Assembly: GCA_963798805.1 (NCBI GenBank)
Contig: CAWCVC010000016.1
Span: 67,273-131,272 of the forward strand
Direction: 5' to 3'
Length of the DNA: 64,000 nucleotides
Source: CAVZCK01 sp963798805
GTDB lineage: Bacteria; Pseudomonadota; Alphaproteobacteria; Rhizobiales; Rhodomicrobiaceae
A program made the position numbers and the translations under genes. The first letter of the stretch is position 1, and each line of letters opens with the position of its first letter. This document shows, one piece after another, positions 34,361 to 42,684 of the stretch. Below the pieces are notes generated by a model, which was not told the DNA's origin, did not search any database, and saw only the letters and a program-made list of their open reading frames with translations.

Positions 34361-35230
34361 ATGAAACAGCTGGTCTTGATCTTTATTTGCGTCGCACTGG
34401 GACTTGTCAAATCCGCTGACGCAGCATGCTCGGCACGCTTTGACGGAGCTCCGTATACGTTCTTACCGTCCTACAATCCGTTTTCGCCTACGGATCTGGC
34501 GGTAAGCAAAACGATTCAGATCGCCAATTTGTCCGGTGACGGATGCCGCTATCGCGTTTATTTTCGCCGAAGCCCCGCGACAGGCCAGTTCTCTCCCAAA
34601 CTTCACTATGATCTGACCGACAATCTCAATCAACTGCTGCTGGTCGAGAATGTGGGTTCCGGAAGTTACCGGTATTTGGTGTCTCCGGCGGCGTCCGGAT
34701 ATGTTTACCGGTCGATAGCTTTCAACGTCGTTATCGCCCGCGGGCAAATTGCTGCTCCGAGTGTACTCGGGGACCGTATCGAGCTTTTCCTTTTCTCAGA
34801 GGACGGACAAACTCAGCTTGATCAAAGATATTTTGATTTTTGGATATCGGTTCCGTCGATATCGATGATCAATCTAGCCGGCGGCGGGCTCGCCACCTCG
34901 GTGCAATTCAATACTTTGGTGACCGGGATGACGCGCTCACTGATTTTGGAAGCGAGATCAAACACGGGCTACACGATCTCCTTCGCCTCTTCCAACCAAG
35001 GCAACATGATGCTCGATCCGCCAATCGCGGGACACACCTGGTTAATTCCCTACCAGATGAAGGTGGACGGAGCACAATTCGATCTGAGCGGTCAGAGTAC
35101 GCTGCAAGGCGTTTCACCCGCTTCTGGAGAACAATCACATTCCCTCTCATTCCAGATCGTCGACGCCGAACGAAAGCGCGCTGGGACATACAAAGACGTA
35201 ATCACAGTTCAAATCGCACCCATCCCTTGA
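34361..35230 (+). CDS. Long SCPU-domain subunit, tip adhesin candidate
   Basis: This 289-residue product has signal peptide MKQLVLIFICVALGLVKSAD, then a mature part starting CSARFDGAPYTFL. It appears to contain two beta domains. The C-terminal one ends in the SCPU-like strand GTYKDVITVQIAPIP. It is longer than the other subunits and sits after the usher, the typical place of a two-domain tip protein. Start at ATG 34361; a TTG at 34349 overlaps the usher stop. Confidence 0.75.
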   Translation: MKQLVLIFICVALGLVKSADAACSARFDGAPYTFLPSYNPFSPTDLAVSKTIQIANLSGDGCRYRVYFRRSPATGQFSPKLHYDLTDNLNQLLLVENVGSGSYRYLVSPAASGYVYRSIAFNVVIARGQIAAPSVLGDRIELFLFSEDGQTQLDQRYFDFWISVPSISMINLAGGGLATSVQFNTLVTGMTRSLILEARSNTGYTISFASSNQGNMMLDPPIAGHTWLIPYQMKVDGAQFDLSGQSTLQGVSPASGEQSHSLSFQIVDAERKRAGTYKDVITVQIAPIP

Positions 35231-35245
35231 GAGTAGGAGGCAAAC

Positions 35246-35650
35246 ATGAAATCTCTGTGGATTCTTATAGGCTTGAACGTGGGCGTCTGTGCTTTGACGC
35301 TTCTACTGACAGCAATTGACAGTGATCGGAATGCCTATCCGAAATTCGACAACGGAGTTGCTCGCGTTGTGATACAGGACAAGTTCAGCGACATTCCGAG
35401 TTTAGCTTCGGCTTCGAGCGTCCGCCTTAACAGGAGTTGTGTCGAGAGAAACGACCGACGCGCCACGGTCGTTGGAAGCGGGGACGCAGACGACCGGCTT
35501 CGGGTGATTGAAGGGGTTCCAGTGAACGACAGAGCTAAATTTACGTACACCGCCAGCATTAGCTCCAAGTGCGAGGCTTACAACCCCAATTGCTACCAGG
35601 TCGACAAATTGGTTGTAGACGGTTCACGGACGATCGAGCCGCGTTACTGA
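35246..35650 (+). CDS. Small membrane-anchored protein at the end of the fimbrial operon
   Basis: This 134-residue product has an N-terminal hydrophobic anchor or signal (WILIGLNVGVCALTLLLTAI) and an exported domain with four Cys (SSVRLNRSCVERN, then ISSKCEAYNPNCYQVDKLVV). I do not recognise it. It has a strong GAGTAGGAGG site and starts 15 bp after the tip gene, so it belongs to the operon. A role in assembly or surface anchoring is possible but unproven. Confidence 0.55.
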   Translation: MKSLWILIGLNVGVCALTLLLTAIDSDRNAYPKFDNGVARVVIQDKFSDIPSLASASSVRLNRSCVERNDRRATVVGSGDADDRLRVIEGVPVNDRAKFTYTASISSKCEAYNPNCYQVDKLVVDGSRTIEPRY

Positions 35651-35730
35651 ATAGCCAATTGCGAGCTACGGGTTTGGGACGGGGCGGCTCCTTGAAGTTG
35701 GTCTTAGAACAGTGAGAGTTGCCGGGGGAA

Positions 35731-35765
35731 GCCCAGCATGGATTCGGGGCAAATCCATGCTGGGC
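35731..35765. terminator. Strong hairpin ending the fimbrial operon
   Basis: GCCCAGCATGGATT and AATCCATGCTGGGC form a perfect 14-bp stem with a 7-base loop, 80 bp after the last operon stop. No T-run follows, so it may be Rho-assisted or serve both strands. Confidence 0.65.
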
Positions 35766-35856
35766 GCGCTTGCGCGGCCTAAGCCGGTGGTGGGGGTGAG
35801 GGGAGAGGAGCTCGGAAGGGGGCCGCGCGCAGTCATTGGCCAGATCGTTGCGGCGT

Positions 35857-36117
35857 TCAGGCGTTGGCTGTGCTCTCTTCTAAGCGGTTTCCGAGCCGGG
35901 CTTCCTGGACAGCCATAAACAACAGATGAGTCAAAAGTTTGCTGTTTATCTTGTCTGATAACTTTAGCAATTCTGCGCTTATGTCTCCGATGTGTTTAGC
36001 TATATTCTCTTTTTCGTCGGGTCGCGTGAATGGTGTTTTAACTTCAAAAAGTTCGAATAAAGTTGAATGTGGGATGCGCGTCAATTGTTCTTCAAATTGA
36101 ACAATACGATTTTGCAT
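35857..36117 (-). CDS. Small helical protein, right copy of a pair flanking the fimbrial operon
   Basis: This 86-residue, predicted all-helical protein begins MQNRIVQFEEQLTRI. The conserved part KHIGDISAELLKLSDKINSK, then LLTHLLFMAVQEARLG, aligns with the C-terminal half of the protein at 27809-28078. It lies 17 bp downstream of the micro-protein frame at 36135-36251 on the same strand and points toward the fimbrial operon. Not a family I can name. Confidence 0.55.
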   Translation of the reverse strand: MQNRIVQFEEQLTRIPHSTLFELFEVKTPFTRPDEKENIAKHIGDISAELLKLSDKINSKLLTHLLFMAVQEARLGNRLEESTANA

Positions 36118-36134
36118 CTGTAAACTCCATTACC

Positions 36135-36251
36135 TTAGTTATAGGCTTGATGTGTGAGTTCTCGGCTCGCGAAAGCTTTGTACCTCGTTACAGAGCTCGC
36201 CGTAAGCCGTTGAATCCCTGAACGTGAGATTACGTACCTTTTTTTCGCCAT
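36135..36251 (-). CDS. Micro-protein of the right flanking module
   Basis: This 38-residue basic frame begins MAKKRYVISRSGIQRLTASS. It aligns with the 23-residue frame at 27681-27752 and shares upstream DNA with it (TTGAGGCAAAT). AAGAA precedes the ATG. The frame is open further upstream to 36359, so a longer product is possible. Role unknown. Confidence 0.35.
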   Translation of the reverse strand: MAKKRYVISRSGIQRLTASSVTRYKAFASRELTHQAYN

Positions 36252-36386
36252 AATTCTTCCCAGATTTGCCTCAATTGACCATTGATCGGCACCTTTGCGT
36301 GTCGAAAGCAAAGCGTACGCTATCCTACGAATTGCCACGACTTTGCCATAACGTAACATTCTGGCCTTTATCTATGGGCACATTCG

Positions 36387-36818
36387 ATGACGCGGATCTT
36401 CTTTTTCTGGCTAGGTTGGTGCGCAGCTCTTGTCGGGACCTATTTTTTCACACCGGCGGTCTGCTTTTTTTTCGGAGCTTGTTTCGCATTTATTCTGAAG
36501 ATTAGCTTCTTGCATTGGGACGACTCGCGGACAGCACAATATTTCGTCGCGGGATCCCGCAAAGGCTCTGGTTTTCAGGGCGTTCGGCGGCTCAAGCACC
36601 CCCAATACCCGCCTATGAACTGCTACGCGTCGCCTTGGGTCGTGAGGAGCCAAGAGGCTGTCGACTTTGGGCCAAATCCCTCGGACTGCTGGCTTTGCAG
36701 TGCATCAGCGCAGATGGACAGCTCCAGAAGTGGTCCTGGCGGGATGTTAGGCAATATTACCGATCAGGACTTCTACTGGTTCTGTCGCAAACTATTCGGT
36801 AAGCAAAGAAAGGCATGA
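36387..36818 (+). CDS. Unknown protein with a hydrophobic N-terminus, possibly frameshifted
   Basis: This 143-residue frame starts with a double hydrophobic stretch rich in Phe, Trp and Cys (IFFFWLGWCAALVGTYFF, then AVCFFFGACFAFILK). After about residue 43 the composition becomes less protein-like. The overlapping frame ending at 36802 looks better there (LWAKSLGLLALQCISADGQL, then QKWSWRDVRQYYRSGLLL). A frameshift joining the two is possible. No family is recognised. Confidence 0.35.
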   Translation: MTRIFFFWLGWCAALVGTYFFTPAVCFFFGACFAFILKISFLHWDDSRTAQYFVAGSRKGSGFQGVRRLKHPQYPPMNCYASPWVVRSQEAVDFGPNPSDCWLCSASAQMDSSRSGPGGMLGNITDQDFYWFCRKLFGKQRKA

Positions 36819-36844
36819 ATGCTCTTCAGTTGTCTGAGGAGCTG

Positions 36845-37666
36845 ATGATGTTCAAAGGTCGCCATTCGACCGATCTGTCATCCTGCTGTGCGTGCGTTGG
36901 TATCTTGCCTACAACCTCAGCCTTCGCGACCTGGAAGAGATGATGGCCGAGCGCTCGATGCTGGCAGGAGGGCTACCGCGCCGGTCAGCGCCGGGCGAGC
37001 CTAGCGGATTGTCCGTACACTATCGGCAGCTGCGAGAGCTGGTCCTGGTCAAGCGGCTACATCGAAGGCAAAGCCGCGCGAGTCGAAAGCTGTCAATACA
37101 GGATTGACGCAAGACGCAAACACTGAGATCAGCAAACGCATCCAACGGTGCTCTTCCGCACCCGCGCCACACTGGTCGTCATCGATTGGAACAGGTGGTC
37201 GCCATGCGTCGGAATGAGTGGTCGTCTTCCCCGGAATACGCAATCAAGGTACGGGGGCGGCGGATGTATCTCTATCGCGCTATCGACAGCGTCGGCGATG
37301 CCGTTGAGTTCCTCCTCAGCAAACATCGCGATTTGGCAGCGGCCAAGCGGTTCCTCCGCAAGGCTCTTGCGCGACATGGCCGACCGGATCGTATTGTGAT
37401 CGATGGCAGCCAGACCAATCGCGAGGCGATCCGCTCCTGTGAGGCTGAAAGCCGGCGGCATGATCGATCCCGGCGGTCGGATAGAGCAGGATCATCGGCG
37501 CATCAAGCGCCGCGTCCGATCCATGCTCGGTTTCAAATCACCGGCAACTGCTGCAACCATCTTATCCGGCATCGAGATGGTCCACATGATGCGCAAACGA
37601 CAGGCGCGATATGCCTACAATCCGAGCCCGTCAATCGCCGAGCAGTTCGCAATCCTGGCTGCCTGA
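36845..37666 (+). pseudogene. IS6-family transposase remnant, frameshifted and internally deleted
   Basis: Pieces in three frames match IS6 transposases in order: MMFKGRH, then RWYLAYNLSLRDLEEMMAER, then VRGRRMYLYRAIDSVGDAVE, FLLSKHRDLAAAKRFLRKAL and GRPDRIVIDGSQTNREAI. The final piece is EQDHRRIKRRVRSMLGFKSP, then ILSGIEMVHMMRKRQ. The first catalytic segment (usually WHMDETY) is lost and at least two frameshifts separate the blocks. Confidence 0.8.
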
Positions 37667-37782
37667 CAAATCGGTCACAATGAAGGCTCACGGCGCATCT
37701 TAGAATTTGCGACACAACCCTTTCGGCTCGCACGCCGAGTTATTCGGCTGCCTGTTCGGCCGATGTCGCATCTGAATGTGCG

Positions 37783-38382
37783 TTACCCAGGCGAAACGCC
37801 AGTTACTTCGATGCCGAGAGTGGTTGCGCTGAATTCAGCTTCCCGCACCTTTCCGACCGTAGTCGTGCGCATAGTCATCCAGCTCGTCGCAAGACCCGCG
37901 GCCTCGAAGGTGTTCAGTGCACCGAGGATCGTACGTCTCGGTATCGTCGCATTGAATTGCCGGTAAAGCTCGGACACTGTAGCTGGCGATTTCGCAATCG
38001 CGCCAAGAATAATCCGTCGGTGCTCCGGGTACAGCATGCTTCGCCTTTTCGCCACTTCTCTCAATGCGCCGGAGAAGGTTGCGAAGATGGCGGAATCCGG
38101 ATCGGCCATAACCTCCGACAATGCAAGAAGCACTTTTATCGCGCTTGCGAAGCCCTGATAGTTCAGCCACCATCGATCGACGCGGCCCATACAATTTCGA
38201 ACCAGCAGCCCGGCTTTCTCCAACTTGCCGCATTCGCCATGGACCTTTGAAGCCGTGTCCCGCGACGGGAGGCGGGCCTCGATTTCCGAGACCGTAGCAC
38301 CTCCTGACCTCAAGATCTCGATGATCTGCATACCCAGGTCGCTCACCAAGGAGGAGACGGGGTTCTGCTGCTGCTGTCGCAT
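37783..38382 (-). CDS. Double winged-helix transcriptional regulator
   Basis: This protein of about 199 residues has two winged-helix units. The first is MQIIEILRSGGATVSEIEAR with KVHGECGKLEKAGLLVRNCM. The second is HRRIILGAIAKSPATVSELY with IPRRTILGALNTFEAAGLAT. Tandem ArsR/MarR-like units are seen in some stand-alone regulators of mobile DNA. The start at 38382 (MRQQQQN) is favoured over the longer frame to 38469. The target is unknown; no adjacent operon is obvious. Confidence 0.6.
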   Translation of the reverse strand: MRQQQQNPVSSLVSDLGMQIIEILRSGGATVSEIEARLPSRDTASKVHGECGKLEKAGLLVRNCMGRVDRWWLNYQGFASAIKVLLALSEVMADPDSAIFATFSGALREVAKRRSMLYPEHRRIILGAIAKSPATVSELYRQFNATIPRRTILGALNTFEAAGLATSWMTMRTTTVGKVREAEFSATTLGIEVTGVSPG

Positions 38383-38658
38383 CGTATTCCCAACGACGAA
38401 GAAATCAACCGTCGTGGTTTTAATGCACGGGCCAAAAGTGGGCAATTGGCCTGCTGTCCGGGCGAACACCTACGCAATCACTTGCTGCAGGAGCATCGTT
38501 GCGGTTTAGCGAATGGGCTATTTCGGCAATTTGTTTACGAACGAGAGGAGTCCGCGGAACGGGGCCATAGAAAAGCGATCGAGCGGTTGAGCTGAGACTT
38601 GGTGTTTGAGGGCGAGGATCGGATTACAAGAAATCGTAGGCGATCCGATCGCAGCCGA

Positions 38659-38695
38659 AGGGACGGCGATGCTCACGTAAAACGATGCCGTCCCT
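38659..38695 (+). other. RNA-like hairpin in a gene-free stretch
   Basis: AGGGACGGC pairs with GCCGTCCCT (9 bp) around a 19-base loop. It lies in the stretch 38383-38881, which has no convincing gene, and upstream of a terminator-like hairpin at 38882. Confidence 0.35.
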
Positions 38696-38881
38696 GATTG
38701 ACCGCAATCCTCTCAGCATCGGCACGGGCGCTCGAGCGAACACCGACCGCGACGGAGCGAGTGAGCTTGAACGAGTGGGTCCATACGTAAAAGCACGAAT
38801 TTTTATGGCGTTGAAATTCGGATAATCATGGCCTTGGCAAGAAATTGCCAACGCAACGTAATACAAATTATTCAACGCAAC

Positions 38882-38913
38882 GGGACCAGGGTGGTCGCTC
38901 CCCCTGGTCCTTT
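38882..38913 (+). terminator. Intrinsic terminator on the plus strand
   Basis: GGACCAGGG pairs with CCCTGGTCC around an 10-base loop and is followed by TTTT. It is the best intrinsic-terminator shape in the window, yet no plus-strand gene ends before it. Confidence 0.65.
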
Positions 38914-39182
38914 TGGATCGAGGTGAGGCCCAGCCTTGCCCGGTAGATCGAGCTTGAAGATTGTTCCATCTGCGCCTCGTCCGAACCTACTCGTGTCTCC
39001 TGCGAAATTTTCAGAGATGAGCGCGATTCGCGTCCAAGTTCCAGCTTAGGCGGCGGTGATGTGAATTGGCTCGACTGTATGGCGCTGCGAAGATAGGATA
39101 ATTCAAGAACTTACAACCGATCGCCGCTGACCACTACGCCAACTCACCTCGGGAATGTGCTCGCTCATGCTGGAAAGCAGGG
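38914..39182. other. No recognisable gene
   Basis: Short gap between the terminator and IS256 debris. Nothing was recognised in it. Confidence 0.35.
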
Positions 39183-39450
39183 TTGTCGGGTGATCTCAAT
39201 CTTCATCGCCACCGACTTCATTCAGAACGACGCCGAAGCCGCCCGGCACCGCTCGAACGCCACACTAGCGAGATCAAACGCAGAATCAGGTGGTCGACAT
39301 CGACCCCAACGAAGCGGCCATTATCCGCCTGGTCGGCGCGGTCCTCCTGGAACAGAATGACGAATGAGCCGCGCAGCCTGCCGGCCGTACAAGACGGGAA
39401 ACGATCACGACACTGAGCAAGGACCCTATCCTTAGACTCCCCGCCGTGGC
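39183..39450 (+). pseudogene. IS256-family transposase C-terminal remnant
   Basis: Pieces in different frames follow the IS256 C-terminus. PLERHTSEIKRRIR corresponds to the usual PLERLNGEIKRR. VVDIDPNEAAIIRLVGAVLL, then EQNDE, corresponds to the GIFPNEAAITRLVGAILLEQNDEW region. A last piece, RRETITTLSKDPILRLPAVA, corresponds to the conserved end. At least two frameshifts separate these. It is not obviously the other half of the IS256 at 25092. Confidence 0.6.
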
Positions 39451-39694
39451 ACGCTGACGCCGCCCGGCCCAGCCGATTATCGACGCCACCAACCTTTCGG
39501 CTACGCCGCGCGTCGGGGCACGATCCCAGGAGCAGAATACGCGCTATCGCACATCCGTAGCATCAGCGAATTACGGAAAGCAATTGAACTTGCTACAGAA
39601 ATGAGCAGCGATGTTCCCCATCGCGAGTACATCCTGATCCGAATTATAACCGGAGCATGTCAACCAACGCCGAACTTTGACCCCCCGTATTGCC
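39451..39694 (+). other. Coding-like fragment without a start
   Basis: One plus-strand frame reads FGYAARRGTIPGAEYALSHI, then RSISELRKAIELATEMSSDV and PHREYILIRIITGACQPTPN, with no start codon. I do not recognise it. Near 39659-39686, TGTCAACC...CTTTGACCCCCC looks like an IS21-type end. Confidence 0.25.
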
Positions 39695-40063
39695 TCATCC
39701 GAGAATGTTACCGAGATCGGGGGCTACCACCGCTGGCCTGACTTGAGCGGAGGGGCTGGGTGAGACGTCGATGGCAGCAGGCTCCGATGGAGGGGCTGTG
39801 GTCAGGTCGGGCCCTGCATAGCCCGAGCCGTCCACAGCAGCGGGCGGTCGGGTCGGCGGCTGCCCTGCGATGATCTGCTGCGCAGCCCTGGTCCGTAGCA
39901 CCCTTAGCAGGCGCTGCACGATCGAATGCTGCTGCGGCCCGAACTGATCGGGGTGCCGCTCTGTCAGCCGACCGAGGATGGCCAGCGCCGTCAGCTGCGG
40001 CTCGGCCGCAAGCCAGCCCTCGATCACGGCGACGTGCAGGTCAAGCATGGAGGGCATGCGCAC
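39695..40063 (-). pseudogene. C-terminal fragment of a DDE transposase
   Basis: The frame MLDLHVAVIEGWLAAEPQLT, then ALAILGRLTERHPDQFGPQQ and HSIVQRLLRVLRTRAAQQII, resembles the tail that follows the integrase core in some DDE transposases. The catalytic region is absent. A Pro/Ala-rich end follows. Confidence 0.45.
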
Positions 40064-40269
40064 CCTGGTCTTGTAACGCCGTTTGGGGCGCCGGTGTCAA
40101 TGGGCACCGAATTCTCCGCAGAAGTGGGCATTTAAAATGGCTCTGTCCGCGCTGGGTATGGGTTTCATCCAATGGCAGCGACCAGGCAGTGTTCGGGCAC
40201 GAGGGAAGCACCGGATTTTTCCAGCATTCGCCGCCAGCAGGGCGAGCCCGTAGACTGCTGCTGGCAACG

Positions 40270-40478
40270 GGAAACAGGCGCCGGTCAGGCTCGGCGTCGT
40301 CGATCCCCTCCGGCAAAGGCCAGCGGATGCCGGACGCCTCGGCGCGGCGCACATATTCGGCTGCCTGCGTCTTGCTGACGCCGGTCGCCTCGCTGATCTT
40401 CCGGTAACTCATTCCAAGTGCGTGCTTCAGGCGAAGCACCTCGCGCACCTTCCGCATCGACAATCTCTCCGCCGGCAT
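40270..40478 (-). pseudogene. IS21-family IstA N-terminal fragment
   Basis: MPAERLSMRKVREVLRLKHA, then LGMSYRKISEATGVSKTQAA, EYVRRAEASGIRWPLPEGID and DAEPDRRLF form the HTH N-terminus of an IstA transposase different from the one at 6768. After this the frame runs into unrelated low-complexity sequence, so only the first 70 or so residues remain. Confidence 0.7.
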
Positions 40479-40917
40479 CGCTGGCCTCTCTCTGTTGAGA
40501 GGCAGCGATCAGGTGATTCGATCATCGATGGGCGGCGCTATCGGCTGGCCCTCACCAGCTGTCCGGCATCATCGGACTGACGTCCGGCTTGCCCCGGATT
40601 CACCGTCCGCTTTGCGTCGGATTCCGCAATCCGGTACAGTTCAGGCCGATCTGCTTATGACACCCGACCGGCAGCACCCGGTCAGGCTTTTCGGCCCCCT
40701 TCCACACGCCGCTCTCCCGGCAGTGGGGCGGCATTGCAGCCGCCGGTCAAGATCAGCAAGTTTGGGGTGCGTTGCAAGCCGCTCTCTGCGGTTCTGCGAT
40801 CGGCGTTATCATTGGTCTTTACAAACGTTTGTTGATATTTGTTCCAATAATCGTGCTGATTTACGCAACCGCCTGGGTTTCGGATGTAAAACTAAAAGCC
40901 TTCTTACTTGGACCTTC
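40479..40917. other. No recognisable gene
   Basis: Spacer before the IS66 left end. No feature was recognised apart from general AT-richness near 40800-40910. Confidence 0.35.
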
Positions 40918-40977
40918 GTAAGCGGGCTTGCCCTCCCACCTATCGGCTGAGCCCGGTTGATGGCGTAATGCCGGGCC

Positions 40978-41541
40978 ATGAGCGATGATTTTGACATTAA
41001 ACTTAAGCGTAAGCTTGGAAGCAACGCGGGCCTGGGTGCCGCGAGCGTCTCGGCGTTTCGGCGGATCGAGCTGATCACGGGCGCCGCCCGGCGCCGGCGA
41101 TGGTCGAGCGATGACAAGGCTCGCATCGTGGTGGAGAGTTTGAGGCCGGGCGCCAATATTTCGGAGGTGGCTCGGCGCAATGGGCTGTCCCCGCAGCAGC
41201 TCTTCGCTTGGCGCCGCCGGGCTCATGCGCTGTTTCAGGAAGACACCGACCAGGCGCCGGCCGCGCAGCCGGCAACCGCCGTGATCGGGCAGTCTGCGCG
41301 GAGGAAGGCGCAGCATGTTGAGCGACCAGAGATCGGTGCCGGCGCTCCGGCGTTCGCGCCGGTGGTGATTGCGGCTTCCTCACCACCACCATCATCATCG
41401 CTGCCGCCGTCTTCGCAACCGGCGCCTAACGCCGTCGGACAGATCGAGATCACGATCGGCGATACCGTCGTTCGTGTCATCGGCCAGGTTGAGACCGCGA
41501 TGCTCATCGCCGTGCTGCGTGCCGTGCGGAGGTCGTCGTGA
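40978..41541 (+). CDS. tnpA: IS66 TnpA
   Basis: This 187-residue accessory protein has an HTH_8/IS3-OrfA-like domain (about 38-75): RRWSSDDKARIVVESLRPGA, then ISEVARRNGLSPQQLFAWRR. A Pro/Ser-rich linker and the conserved C-terminal IEITIGDTVVRVIGQVETAM complete it. The stop overlaps the tnpB start (GTGA at 41538-41541). Intact. Confidence 0.9.
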   Translation: MSDDFDIKLKRKLGSNAGLGAASVSAFRRIELITGAARRRRWSSDDKARIVVESLRPGANISEVARRNGLSPQQLFAWRRRAHALFQEDTDQAPAAQPATAVIGQSARRKAQHVERPEIGAGAPAFAPVVIAASSPPPSSSLPPSSQPAPNAVGQIEITIGDTVVRVIGQVETAMLIAVLRAVRRSS

Positions 41542-41670
41542 TCACGGCGGGGGCAGAGATCCAGGTCTTCGTGGCGACCAAGCCTGTGGACTTCCGTAAT
41601 TATGCGGAGAGCGTAATTATGCAGAGTCCGCGGGGACAAATGATTGGCCACCGCGAACTTTTTGTCGGTC

Positions 41671-42684
41671 TCACTCAGCATAATTTGCCTTGCGCCCAGC
41701 CGCGCCCAACATAGCCATGAGCTTGTCAGGTGCGCGGAAGCAGCCGGGCTTCAGCATCGGCGGCGCCATGGTGGCGAGTGCTTCGAGCTTTTCGGTCGGA
41801 TCGGCTCGAAGGTAGACCTCCGTGCTCTGCAAGCTGGCATGTCCGAGCCAGAGCGAGACTTTGCGGACATCGCGGGTTGCCTGAAGTGTGTGCATGGCGC
41901 AGGTATGTCGCAGAACGTGTGGGCTGACGCTTTTCTCGGCGATCGACGGCGCTTTGCGAGCGGCAGTCGCAACGTGCTTGGTGAGAATGTACTCGAAGCC
42001 AGAGCGAGTCATCGCCTGTGCGCGGGCGTTGAGGAACAACTCGGGCGCGTCGCTCGCAGGGCGCATCTTGAGCCACGCTTTTACGGCAGCAGCGGTTTCC
42101 TTCCAGAGCGGCAAGATCCTCTCCCGGCGCCCCTTGCCCATGATATGCACGGTCGATATGCAACGGCGGTCGATCTGATCGAGCCGAAGACCGACCAGCT
42201 CCGACACGCGCATGCCTGCGGCGAAGGCAAGATGCAGCATCGCGCGGTCACGCATGCCGGACACAGTGTTCAAGTCTGGCGCGTCGAGCAGGGCTTGCAG
42301 TTCGTCACGGGTGAGATAGCAGATGAGGGCCTGATCGGTCTTCTTCACTGGGATCGCATGGATCCGACGCGACTGATCGAGGCAAGACGGCACCCTGTAT
42401 TCCAGGAAGCGGAAGAACGCATTGATCGCAGCGAGCCGGGCGTTGCGTGTTCGCGCCGAGTTACCGCGCTTCGTCTCCAGATGCTCTAGGAATGCCAGGA
42501 TCAGTGGTGCGTCGAGCCGCTCGATCTCGATCTCGGATGGCTTGGTCTTGAGCTGTCCGGCGGCGAAGCAAAGCAGCAGCTGGAAGCTCTGAGCGTACGC
42601 CTCGCAGGTATGCTGGCTTGCCCTGCGCTCTTTGGGCAGATGCTCGCGCAGGAAGCTACTGAGGTAGGGGGCGAGCGCGGTCAT
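41671..42684 (-). CDS. RIT tyrosine recombinase, third gene
   Basis: This 337-residue recombinase has a SAM-like core-binding domain (SQHTCEAYAQSFQLLLCFAA) and a catalytic domain with Arg in AAGMRVSELVGL, HVLRHTCAMH, GHASLQS and Tyr in TEVYLR. All catalytic positions are present. The start (MTALAPYL) overlaps the stop of the second gene by ATGA at 42681-42684. The frame is open upstream to 42846, but only as a shadow. Confidence 0.9.
   Translation of the reverse strand: MTALAPYLSSFLREHLPKERRASQHTCEAYAQSFQLLLCFAAGQLKTKPSEIEIERLDAPLILAFLEHLETKRGNSARTRNARLAAINAFFRFLEYRVPSCLDQSRRIHAIPVKKTDQALICYLTRDELQALLDAPDLNTVSGMRDRAMLHLAFAAGMRVSELVGLRLDQIDRRCISTVHIMGKGRRERILPLWKETAAAVKAWLKMRPASDAPELFLNARAQAMTRSGFEYILTKHVATAARKAPSIAEKSVSPHVLRHTCAMHTLQATRDVRKVSLWLGHASLQSTEVYLRADPTEKLEALATMAPPMLKPGCFRAPDKLMAMLGAAGRKANYAE

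Noticed and set aside
38624..38875. 83-codon minus-strand frame in the gene-free stretch
   Set aside because: No ribosome site or family features, and it overlaps the hairpin that looks like RNA structure.
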